Program-made: the position numbers and the translations under genes
DNA from: JAICXG01 sp036825615
GTDB lineage: Bacteria > Verrucomicrobiota > Verrucomicrobiia > Chthoniobacterales > UBA10450
Direction of reading: 5' to 3'
Assembly: GCA_036825615.1 (NCBI GenBank)
Contig: DAISXY010000018.1
Location: 1-64,000 of the forward strand
DNA length: 64,000 nucleotides
Notes under the pieces: model-generated
Told to the model about the DNA's origin: nothing
The model's database searches: none
What the model saw: the letters and a program-made list of their open reading frames with translations, nothing else
Shown here: positions 26,117-34,197 of the stretch, piece after piece
How the letters are laid out: the number at the start of each line of letters is the position of its first letter
Numbering within the stretch: position 1 is the first letter of the stretch

Positions 26117-29100
26117 TTAGTGCTCTGGCATCGACTTGTAGCCGGCAGCTCTCAGCTCGGCGCTCAGCGGCGCAATCACCGGCAAAATGCCTTGCCATTT
26201 TCCAAGAACACCGCCGGCCTGCTGCTCCAGATCGTCAACCGCCGTTTGCTGTTGCGGCGTCGGTCCCACGTCCGCCTGCTGGATGTCATTGAACAATTTC
26301 CGGGCCCTGCTCAGGAGATCGAACTCGAGCGGCTCGCCGTTTCGTACCCGGGAAGGTGCGGCGAGCGACTCGAGCTTCTCGCGCAGGGGGCGCATCTTCT
26401 CCGGCGCCCGTTCTTCCGCTTTGATGAGCGCGGCGAAAAGCGCGTCGTATTCTTTGCCGATCGGCTCCAATTCGGTCCGAAGCTTGACGAGGCGTTGCGA
26501 GATTTCGAACTGCCGCGCCAGATCGGCTGACGAAGTTTTTACCCGCGGATCCATTTTCACGAGTAATGGTTGGGTAAGGGTTTTCCCGCCTGCGGTCAGA
26601 CTGACGGAGTAAGCGCCCGGCAGGACCCACGGCGCCGTCGGCTGCGGCGCGGTTTCGTGCGCGACCGCTGTCATTGGGTATTGCGATTCAACCTTCGGGA
26701 GCGGCTCGCCGTGGAGGTCCCAAAGAAAACGATGAATGCCCGGCTCCGCCGGGAGCACCTGCGGCGGGCGAAGCCAGTAGCGCGGGATTTTCAACTTAGG
26801 GTCGGGCGTGGGAGTCGGATCGGTGCTGGCGTAACGCCGGACGAGATTGCCCTTCGCGTCCCGGACTTCGAGCGTCACCGGGCCGGTAACATCATTGCCT
26901 AACGAGTAGTCAATCAGGGCGCCGGGCGGCGGGTTCTCGCCTGCCGGTTCGTCGGGCGGAAGCGGGGTATCGGTGTTGGTGTTCCAGCGCACGCGCATCG
27001 CGAGCTGCGGCTTGAGGAGGCGCGTTTGGCTCGGTTCGTCAGGCGAAAGCTGGCGGAGCGGCGTGATGTTATCCATGATCCAAAACCCGCGGCCGTGGGT
27101 TGCGATGCAAAGGTCGTCATCCTTCACGATCAGGTCGCGGACCGATGTCGCCGGCAGATTGAGGCGAATCGATTGCCAGTTGTCGCCGTTGTTGAACGAG
27201 ACATAAACGCCGCGTTCCGTGCCGGCGAAGAGCAGTCCACGCCGCTGCGGATCTTCCCGCACGACGTTGACGTTTTCGTCGTTAGGCAAGCCACGCACGA
27301 TCTCCAGCCATGTCTTGCCGTCGTCGCTCGTCCGATAAATGTGCGGGCGCAGATCGTCGAGCCGGATGGTGTTCACCGCCGCGTAGGCCGTCTTCGGATC
27401 GAAATGGCTCGCCTCCATCAGCGAAACCTTCCACCACGCGCCGATCTGCGGCGGAGTGACCTCGCGCCACGTCTTGCCGCCGTCGGTCGTGAGATGAATC
27501 AGGCCGTCGTCGCTGCCGGCCCAGATGCGATTTCGGTCGAGCGGCGAAGGCGCGACCGTGTAGATCACGCCGCGCTGTCGCGGCTGCGCGCTTGGCTGGT
27601 CGCGAAATTTTCCCACGCTCGCCGGGATCGCCCAGCTCTTGCGCGTCAGGTCAGGGCTGATCTCTCGCCAATTGCGCCCGCCGTCGCGTGTCTGCCAGAG
27701 CGTGTTGGCAGCGAAGAAGAGCAGTCCCGGATCGAGGGGCGAAAAAATCACCGGCTCGGTTCGGATGACGCGGAACTCATCGGACCGAAACGGCTTCGGC
27801 AAAATGTCCTGGGCCTGACGGGTGCGCTGGTCGTAGCGGGTTAGCTTCCCGCCGTAAACGAACGTCGGGTCGCGCGGATCGGCTGTGACGTAACCGTATT
27901 CCTCCGCGCCGACCGGATGCCAGTCGCGAAAGGTGATTTGCCCGTTCGCTCCGCGGCTCGCGATCCCGACCGAGCCGCTCTCCTGTTGGCCGCTGTAGAG
28001 GTGATACGGGAACTGGTTGTCGGCACTGACGTGATAAAGCTGGGCGGTCGGCTGGTTGTACCATGAGCTCCACGTCCGACCACCATTGACGGTGATGATC
28101 GCCCCTTGATCGCTTCCGAGCAGGATAATTTTCGAGTCGTTAGGCGAAATCCAGATGTTTTGATAATCATCGCCGCCGGGCGCGCCCCGCCAGCCGTCCC
28201 ACGTCTTGCCGCCGTCGGTCGATTTCCAGCAAACCACACTCGCGGAGTAGACGACCTTTGGGTCCTTTGGATCGAATCGCACCACCGGCAGATCGCCCCC
28301 GCCGATCCGGCCGGCGGGCCGATCATCTTCCGTCGCCTGCTTCCAGCTCGCGCCCGCGTCGTCCGAGCGATAAAGCCTCACCATTTTCGGGGTTGCGATC
28401 GCGGCAAAAAGTTGCTGCGGCACGCTCGGCGCGATCGCGAGGTTGGCCTGCGTGATGTCGTTAGGCAGGCCGCCGCTCAGTTGCGTCCAGGTTTTGCCGG
28501 CGTCGGTCGACTTGAAAATTCCGCCGTTGCCCCCGCGCCACTCCGCGTTTTCCCACGGGCCTTCCCGCGCCTCCCAGAGCGAGGCGTAAACGATCTCCGG
28601 ATTCTGCGGATCGATCTGGACATCGTTGCCACCGGTGTTCTCGTCGCGGTAGAGCGTTTTCGCGAAAGTCTTCCCGCCGTCGGTCGAAAGGAAGATGCCG
28701 CGCTCCTCGTTAGGCCCGTAGGGATGACCCGCGACCGCGACAAGCAGGTGATCCGGATTGCTTGGGTGGACTGCGATCTGCGCGATCTGTTGTCCGTCGC
28801 GCAGGCCGAGATGGGTCCACGTTTTGCCGGCGTCGGTTGATTTGTAGAGCCCATTGCCGAGCGAGAGATCGGGCCGATGCAAACCTTCGCCGCTCCCGAC
28901 GTAAATGATGTTCGGATCAGAGACGGCAACCGCGAGCGCGCCGATCGAGGCGGTCGGTTGATCGTCGAAGATTGGGTTCCAAGTGCGCCCGAAATCATCA
29001 GTGCGAAAGACGCCGCCGTTTACCGGTGCCATGTAAAAAATGTTCGGCTGCGAAGGCACGCCCGAGATTGCCCGGGTCCGTCCGCCCCGGAATGGCCCGA

Positions 29101-29197
29101 TGTTTCGCCAGCGCAGCACTTGCGAAAGATCGGTTCCGGCCAAAGCCGCCAATGTCGCGGCGAGCAAAACGAAAACGACGCGGAAGCTGAGTTTCAC
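26117..29197 (-). CDS. exported BNR/VPS10-like beta-propeller protein
   Basis: Encodes about 1026 residues with a signal peptide after GTG 29197 (KLSFRVVFVLLAATLAALAG). At least ten BNR/sortilin-type repeats (STDGGKTW, STDAGKTWTHL, RSDDAGASWK, TSDDGKTWLEI) follow, forming one or two large propellers to about residue 690. A linker of immunoglobulin-like strands and a C-terminal helical region (KLRTELEPIGKEYDALFAAL) come next. These match the large WD40/YVTN/BNR proteins of soil bacteria sometimes annotated as glycosyl hydrolases; no catalytic residues can be assigned. Five CCTAACGA copies lie inside. Confidence 0.86.
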   Translation of the reverse strand: MKLSFRVVFVLLAATLAALAGTDLSQVLRWRNIGPFRGGRTRAISGVPSQPNIFYMAPVNGGVFRTDDFGRTWNPIFDDQPTASIGALAVAVSDPNIIYVGSGEGLHRPDLSLGNGLYKSTDAGKTWTHLGLRDGQQIAQIAVHPSNPDHLLVAVAGHPYGPNEERGIFLSTDGGKTFAKTLYRDENTGGNDVQIDPQNPEIVYASLWEAREGPWENAEWRGGNGGIFKSTDAGKTWTQLSGGLPNDITQANLAIAPSVPQQLFAAIATPKMVRLYRSDDAGASWKQATEDDRPAGRIGGGDLPVVRFDPKDPKVVYSASVVCWKSTDGGKTWDGWRGAPGGDDYQNIWISPNDSKIILLGSDQGAIITVNGGRTWSSWYNQPTAQLYHVSADNQFPYHLYSGQQESGSVGIASRGANGQITFRDWHPVGAEEYGYVTADPRDPTFVYGGKLTRYDQRTRQAQDILPKPFRSDEFRVIRTEPVIFSPLDPGLLFFAANTLWQTRDGGRNWREISPDLTRKSWAIPASVGKFRDQPSAQPRQRGVIYTVAPSPLDRNRIWAGSDDGLIHLTTDGGKTWREVTPPQIGAWWKVSLMEASHFDPKTAYAAVNTIRLDDLRPHIYRTSDDGKTWLEIVRGLPNDENVNVVREDPQRRGLLFAGTERGVYVSFNNGDNWQSIRLNLPATSVRDLIVKDDDLCIATHGRGFWIMDNITPLRQLSPDEPSQTRLLKPQLAMRVRWNTNTDTPLPPDEPAGENPPPGALIDYSLGNDVTGPVTLEVRDAKGNLVRRYASTDPTPTPDPKLKIPRYWLRPPQVLPAEPGIHRFLWDLHGEPLPKVESQYPMTAVAHETAPQPTAPWVLPGAYSVSLTAGGKTLTQPLLVKMDPRVKTSSADLARQFEISQRLVKLRTELEPIGKEYDALFAALIKAEERAPEKMRPLREKLESLAAPSRVRNGEPLEFDLLSRARKLFNDIQQADVGPTPQQQTAVDDLEQQAGGVLGKWQGILPVIAPLSAELRAAGYKSMPEH

Positions 29198-29235
29198 GAG
29201 CGCACGATAAGCGAGACCGGGTGGCGAGCGAGCCT

Positions 29236-29385
29236 GGGTAGCGCACTCGTCCACGAGTGCTGGTCGCGGTGTGTCACCGCGACGAACTTTTCGAATGGCT
29301 TTGCTCGCAAACAGGATGTCGCGTCGAAGGAAAGTTCTCGACGGTGAGACACAGTCGCCAGCACTCGAAGACGAGTACGCTACCC
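29236..29385. repeat. 150-bp long imperfect palindrome (MITE-like)
   Basis: The ends GGGTAGCGCACTCGTCCACG and, inverted, GGGTAGCGTACTCGTCTTCG match at nearly every base for 28 bp, and inner segments (TCGCGGTGTGTCACCG against CGACTGTGTCTCACCG) also pair. The centre (AATGGCTTTGCTCGCAAAC) is unpaired. It has no coding content. Its right end supplies the TAG stop of nuoI; its left end lies just upstream of the BNR gene. The form suggests a non-autonomous mobile palindrome. Confidence 0.8.
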
Positions 29386-29946
29386 GGGCGGCGCTTGCGG
29401 CGCCGCGGGTGCAGCCGGTTTCTTCTTCGCTGCGGCGGCCGCGAGCGCGGCGTCGACTCCCTCGGCCTCGACCGGATGAATCCGGTGATAATAGTCGTTC
29501 GACTTCGCGAGATCACTCTTGCGCATGAGCAAGGCGTCAAACCGTTCGCGCCGGCTCAGCTCATAGACCTTGTCCATCTTGATCGCCTCGAAGGGGCAGA
29601 CCTCGACGCAGATCTGGCAGCTCATGCAGACCGAGATGTCGATGTCGAAGATCGCCGGATAAAACTGCGGCTTGCCCAGCGCATCCGGTTTCTTGTCCTT
29701 GCTCTTGACGATGTAGATGCACTGCGGCGGGCATTCCTTCTCGCAGATCTGGCAGGCGACACAGCGCAACCCGGCCTCGGCATCGTTGCCGTCGTAAACC
29801 AGGAAGGGAAAATTCCGCGCGTTCTCGGGAAGCGGGAGCCGTTCCTCCGGATATTGCACCGTCGTTAGGCGCTCTTTTTCAAAATAGCTCCCGACGAAAT
29901 TCTTCGCCGTCACCGCCATGCCTTTGAGAACCCCAGCGCCAACCAT
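29380..29946 (-). CDS. nuoI: NADH-quinone oxidoreductase subunit I
   Basis: The 188-residue peripheral-arm subunit carries two 4Fe-4S clusters (N6a/N6b) through CVACQICEKECP and CMSCQICVEVCP, each followed by the usual distant CP. The C-terminal tail is Ala/Lys/Pro-rich (AAAAAKKKPAAPAAP) and ends in a TAG within the 150-bp palindrome, so the tail may have been altered by the insertion. It is separated from nuoD by about 8 kb of unrelated genes. One CCTAACGA copy lies inside (29862). Confidence 0.94.
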   Translation of the reverse strand: MVGAGVLKGMAVTAKNFVGSYFEKERLTTVQYPEERLPLPENARNFPFLVYDGNDAEAGLRCVACQICEKECPPQCIYIVKSKDKKPDALGKPQFYPAIFDIDISVCMSCQICVEVCPFEAIKMDKVYELSRRERFDALLMRKSDLAKSNDYYHRIHPVEAEGVDAALAAAAAKKKPAAPAAPQAPPG

Positions 29947-30077
29947 GTTTTGTCCCGACTGCCGATAACGCGCTTCCCGGCGCGAGTCAAAGCTGGCTTC
30001 TGCCTACCTCCCGTTCAGGTTGCGCGGCGGCGGGAGATGATTTTTTCTCTGGCACGGACTTCAGGGATTCAAGGCAG

Positions 30078-31127
30078 ATGCGGATCGCACAGGTCGCTCC
30101 TCTTTACGAAAGTGTCCCTCCGAAAAGCTACGGGGGGACCGAACGGGTGGTCTCCTACCTTACCGAGGAGCTCGTCAGGCAGGGGCACGAGGTGACCCTT
30201 TTCGCCAGCGGCGATTCCGTGACGCGCGCCAACCTGGTCGCCTGCAGCCCGCGCTCGCTGCGCCTGGATAAGGATTGCATCGACCGCATGGCTCACCACA
30301 TCGTGATGCTCGAGGAAGTGTTCCAGCGAGTGCAGGATTTCGACATTGTCCATTTCCATATCGATTACCTGCACTTTCCGCTATCCCGTCGCGAGCCGAT
30401 CGCGCAGGTCACGACCCTGCATGGCCGGCTTGATATTCCTGACCTCGTTCCGCTCTATCATTGCTTCCCGGAGATGCCGGTGGTTTCGATTTCCAACGCT
30501 CAACGCGAACCGCTGCCCTGGGCCAATTGGCAAGGCACGGTTTACCATGGACTGCCGGCCGGCCGTTATCGCTTCAATCCTGAACCGGGCGAATACTTTG
30601 CCTTTCTCGGCCGCATTTCTCCGGAGAAAAGAGTGGACCGCGCGGTCGAGATCGCCCGGCAACTGGGCCGGCCGCTGCGCATCGCAGCCAAGATCGATCG
30701 CGTCGACCGCGAATATTTCCAGGCTGTGGTCGAACCGCTCCTGCACGACCCGCTGGTCGAGTTTGTCGGCGAGATCGGCGAAGCAGAGAAGCAGGATTTT
30801 CTCGGGCAGGCCCACGCGCTGCTCTTCCCGATCGATTGGCCGGAGCCGTTTGGGCTGGTTATGATTGAAGCGATGGCTTGCGGCACGCCGGTCATCGCTT
30901 ACGGCAATGGCGCCGTCCCCGAAGTGATCGAGCCTGGTCACACTGGCTTTATCGTGGACGAATTACCAGACGCAGTGGAAGCAGCTCGCCGCATTCCTGA
31001 GTTGAGCCGGACGCGTTGCCGGGAAATTTTTGAGGCGCGTTTTACAGCGGAGCGGATGGCGCGCGATTATCTTGCGATCTATGAGCGCATCATTTGCGGC
31101 CGGGAAAAGAAGCGGGGGCAGCTGTAA
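30078..31127 (+). CDS. glycosyltransferase family 4 (GT-B)
   Basis: The 349-residue GT-B enzyme has an N-terminal MRIAQVAPLYESVPPKSYGG acceptor-domain start, the donor-domain FLGRISPEKRVDRAVEIA, and the nucleotide-sugar motif EPFGLVMIEAMACGTPVIA with the conserved glutamates. Members use UDP-, GDP- or ADP-sugars; which one is not visible. Only 3 bp separate its stop from the start of the debranching-type glucosidase gene, so they form an operon that probably makes or remodels a glucan. Confidence 0.9.
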   Translation: MRIAQVAPLYESVPPKSYGGTERVVSYLTEELVRQGHEVTLFASGDSVTRANLVACSPRSLRLDKDCIDRMAHHIVMLEEVFQRVQDFDIVHFHIDYLHFPLSRREPIAQVTTLHGRLDIPDLVPLYHCFPEMPVVSISNAQREPLPWANWQGTVYHGLPAGRYRFNPEPGEYFAFLGRISPEKRVDRAVEIARQLGRPLRIAAKIDRVDREYFQAVVEPLLHDPLVEFVGEIGEAEKQDFLGQAHALLFPIDWPEPFGLVMIEAMACGTPVIAYGNGAVPEVIEPGHTGFIVDELPDAVEAARRIPELSRTRCREIFEARFTAERMARDYLAIYERIICGREKKRGQL

Positions 31128-31130
31128 GGC

Positions 31131-33326
31131 GTGAGCCAGGAAGTCATCTCGGTCAGCGAAAACTTTTACGTCCTCTCGACTTCGCAACGGATCGACGACC
31201 GGGTGCGGGTCTTGAAAAGTGGCGACACCTTTGGCGTTTTCGATCGCTTCGGCGACATCGAACGCGTCGGCGGCGGCGAGCTCGGCTTATATCACCGCGA
31301 CACGCGGTTCCTTTCCACCTTCACCCTCGGGTTTGAGCGGGTGCGACCGCTTCTGCTCAGCTCTTCCGTGAAGGAGGACAACGCGCTGCTTGCCGTCGAC
31401 CTCATGAATTCCGATCTGCTGCGCGGCGACGAGGTCGTCACGCCGCGCGGCAGCCTCCACATTTTTCGCTCCAAGAGCCTGTGGCGGGACGGGCTCTACC
31501 AGCGTCTCCGCTTGCATAACTACGGCGCGCAACGGGCCGAGTTGAAATTTTCTCTCCAATTCGCGGCCGATTTTGCCGACATCTTCGAAGTGCGCGGGAT
31601 GCACCGCGAGAAGCGCGGCCGCGCGCTCCCGACCAAAGTCGAACGCGATCGGGTCACGCTTGGTTATGAAGGGCTCGATCGCCGGGTGCGACTCACCCGC
31701 TTGATCTTTGATCCCCCACCAGAGCGACTTTCGGAATCGGCCGTGGAATTCACGACCCACCTCGAGCCGGGAGAGTCAGCTTGTTATTTCTGCGAGATCC
31801 GCTGCGAACTTTTGGCGGTCGGAGAAAAACCTGAGCCGAGAAAGCCAGGTGCGAAGATACTGCATTATGAGAGCGCGGCCAGCGAGGCGACCGACGCAGT
31901 CAAGGCGGCGCGCGAGGAGGAGCCGGAGATTTTCTCTTCCAATGAGCAATTGAACGACTGGCTGAATCGTTCCCTCGCCGATCTCCACATGATGCGGACC
32001 GAGACACCTTACGGTCCTTATCCCTATGCCGGCGTCCCTTGGTTTAGCACGGCATTCGGTCGCGACGGAATCATCACTGCCCTGCAATGTCTCTGGCTTA
32101 ATCCATCGCTCGCCCGCGGGGTTCTCAATTATCTCGCCGCCACCCAGGCTGACACCGAGAACCCGGCGCAGGATGCCGAGCCGGGCAAGATCATGCACGA
32201 AACCCGCGATGGCGAAATGGCCGCGCTGGGAGAAGTCCCCTTCGGCCGCTACTACGGTTCGGTCGACGCCACGCCGCTGTTTGTCATGCTGGCCGGCGCC
32301 TGCTACGAACGGACGGGCGACCTCGAATTTGCGCGCAAGCTCTGGCCGCACGTAAAACGGGCGCTCGATTGGATCGATCGCTACGGCGATCGCGATGGCG
32401 ATGGCTTCGTCGAATACGCGCGGCGCTCCCCGCACGGGCTGGTTCATCAAGGCTGGAAGGATTCGGTTGATTCGGTCTTCCACGAAAATGGCGATCCAGC
32501 GGAGGGACCGATCGCGCTCTGTGAGGTGCAGGGATACGTTTACGCGGCGAAAATGGCGGCGGCAGAACTAAGCCGCGTCCTCGGCGATGAGGAGCGCGCC
32601 GCTCGCCTAACGAGTGAAGGAAAGGCTTTGCAGCAACAGTTCGAAGAGAAGTTCTGGTGCGAAGAGCTTTCCACCTACGCGCTGGCTTTGGATGGAAAAA
32701 AGCAGCCCTGCCGGGTAGTTAGCTCAAATGCCGGTCATTGTCTCTTCACCGGGATCGCCAGCCCGGAGCGAGCCCGGCGGGTGGCAGCCAGCCTAACGAG
32801 TGAAGCTTGTTTCAATGGCTGGGGCGTCCGCACCGTTTCCACCGCAGCCGCGCGTTACAACCCGATGTCTTATCACAACGGCTCCGTTTGGCCGCACGAC
32901 AACTCACTTATCGCGGCCGGTTTCGCGCGGTATGGCCGGGAAAAAGAGGCGGAACAGGTGCTGACCGGCTTCCTCGACGCCAGTCTCTTCTTCGAGCTTC
33001 ACCGGTTGCCCGAATTGTTTTGCGGGTTCGAGCGCCGCTGCGGCGAAGGACCGACCCTTTATCCGGTAGCCTGTAATCCGCAGGTTTGGGCGGCCGGCGC
33101 AGCCTTTCTCCTCTTGCAATCAAGCCTCAGGCTCACGATCCACGGACATGAGCGGCGTGTCGTCTTTTCCCGAACGAATCTCCCGGGGTTTTTGCGCGAG
33201 CTGGAAATCCGGCGCCTTCGACTAGGTGAAGGTTCCGTCGACCTTTCGCTGCGCAGAAGTGAGGGACGGACCAATGTCAGCGTCACGCATAAGACCGGCG
33301 ACATCGAGGTCGTGGTTTACAAGTAA
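31131..33326 (+). CDS. glycogen-debranching / amylo-alpha-1,6-glucosidase family protein
   Basis: Encodes 731 residues starting at GTG 31131. An N-terminal bacterial/archaeal debranching-enzyme domain (GDE_N-like, residues 20-230: GELGLYHRDTRFLSTF) is followed by an (alpha/alpha)6-barrel glucosidase domain (TPYGPYPYAGVPWFSTAFGRDG, HETRDGEMA, GWKDSVDS, YHNGSVWPHDNSLI). Acidic residues in FGRDG and DGEMA fit the catalytic pair of GH133/GH63-like enzymes. It is coupled to the GT4 gene. Two CCTAACGA copies lie inside, both read as LTSE. Confidence 0.9.
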   Translation: MSQEVISVSENFYVLSTSQRIDDRVRVLKSGDTFGVFDRFGDIERVGGGELGLYHRDTRFLSTFTLGFERVRPLLLSSSVKEDNALLAVDLMNSDLLRGDEVVTPRGSLHIFRSKSLWRDGLYQRLRLHNYGAQRAELKFSLQFAADFADIFEVRGMHREKRGRALPTKVERDRVTLGYEGLDRRVRLTRLIFDPPPERLSESAVEFTTHLEPGESACYFCEIRCELLAVGEKPEPRKPGAKILHYESAASEATDAVKAAREEEPEIFSSNEQLNDWLNRSLADLHMMRTETPYGPYPYAGVPWFSTAFGRDGIITALQCLWLNPSLARGVLNYLAATQADTENPAQDAEPGKIMHETRDGEMAALGEVPFGRYYGSVDATPLFVMLAGACYERTGDLEFARKLWPHVKRALDWIDRYGDRDGDGFVEYARRSPHGLVHQGWKDSVDSVFHENGDPAEGPIALCEVQGYVYAAKMAAAELSRVLGDEERAARLTSEGKALQQQFEEKFWCEELSTYALALDGKKQPCRVVSSNAGHCLFTGIASPERARRVAASLTSEACFNGWGVRTVSTAAARYNPMSYHNGSVWPHDNSLIAAGFARYGREKEAEQVLTGFLDASLFFELHRLPELFCGFERRCGEGPTLYPVACNPQVWAAGAAFLLLQSSLRLTIHGHERRVVFSRTNLPGFLRELEIRRLRLGEGSVDLSLRRSEGRTNVSVTHKTGDIEVVVYK

Positions 33327-33458
33327 CTGCCTTCTCTGCTGCTCGGTATGAAGTTGTGAGGCACAGATGAAAATGCCTTCGATATCTGGCTTCGGAATCG
33401 AGTCATGCATCCAAAGCGGCTGTCAAAAGCGAGACCGTCTGGAGGAACTGCAATACCT

Positions 33459-34163
33459 ATGAGCGAAGCTAATCGTAGAGCTTTCATCCGCGCCGGCCTG
33501 ATTGTCGGCGCATCCACTTTCGCCGGAGCAACCCTGCTTCCTGCCGCTGAGGAAAAGAACTCGCGGGAAGGCGAGGAAGAAAAGGTCTCGCCGAGCGAAG
33601 ATCTGATGCGGGAGCATGGGGTTCTGAAGCGCATTCTCCTCATCTACGAGGAAGCGATTCGGCGCCTGCAGACAAAGGAAGATCTGCCGCCCGAGACAAT
33701 TTCGAATTCGGCCGGGATCATTCGCCATTTCATCGAGGATTATCACGAGAAACTGGAGGAGGACTTTCTCTTTCCCCGCTTCGAGAAAGCCGGGCAGCTC
33801 GTTGAGCTGGTCAAGACCCTGCGACTGCAACATTCCCGCGGCCGCGATGTCACTGATCTGACCCTGCAACTCGCCACGGCGGCCACGCTCAAGAAGCCTG
33901 AGGAGCGCGCACGGCTCTCCGACCTCATGCATCAGTTCATCCGCATGTACAGTCCGCACGAAGCGCGCGAGGACACGGTGCTCTTTCCCGCTTTCCGCAA
34001 ACTGATGAGCGCGAATGAATACGATTCGTTAGGCGAAGACTTCGAGAAGAAGGAACACGAACTCTTCGGCGAGGACGGCTTCGAAAGCATGGTCGACAAG
34101 GTGGCCGGGATTGAGAAGCAGCTTGGAATTTACGATCTCGCGCAGTTCACGCCCAAGGTGTGA
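33459..34163 (+). CDS. Tat-exported hemerythrin-domain protein
   Basis: The 234-residue protein has a twin-arginine signal (NRRAFIRAGLIVGAST) and a hemerythrin-like four-helix domain. Iron-ligand candidates are EHG near residue 52, HFIEDYHEKLEEDF, LQHSRG and SPHEAREDTVLFP. The Tat signal implies that the di-iron site is loaded before export. Roles in O2, NO or peroxide handling are typical. GGAGG lies 13 bp before ATG 33459. It stands alone between the debranching operon and the convergent peptidase. One CCTAACGA copy (34025) is read as SLGE. Confidence 0.86.
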   Translation: MSEANRRAFIRAGLIVGASTFAGATLLPAAEEKNSREGEEEKVSPSEDLMREHGVLKRILLIYEEAIRRLQTKEDLPPETISNSAGIIRHFIEDYHEKLEEDFLFPRFEKAGQLVELVKTLRLQHSRGRDVTDLTLQLATAATLKKPEERARLSDLMHQFIRMYSPHEAREDTVLFPAFRKLMSANEYDSLGEDFEKKEHELFGEDGFESMVDKVAGIEKQLGIYDLAQFTPKV

Positions 34164-34197
34164 GAGATATGTAAGCGCACTGAGAGACCTTCCCTGG

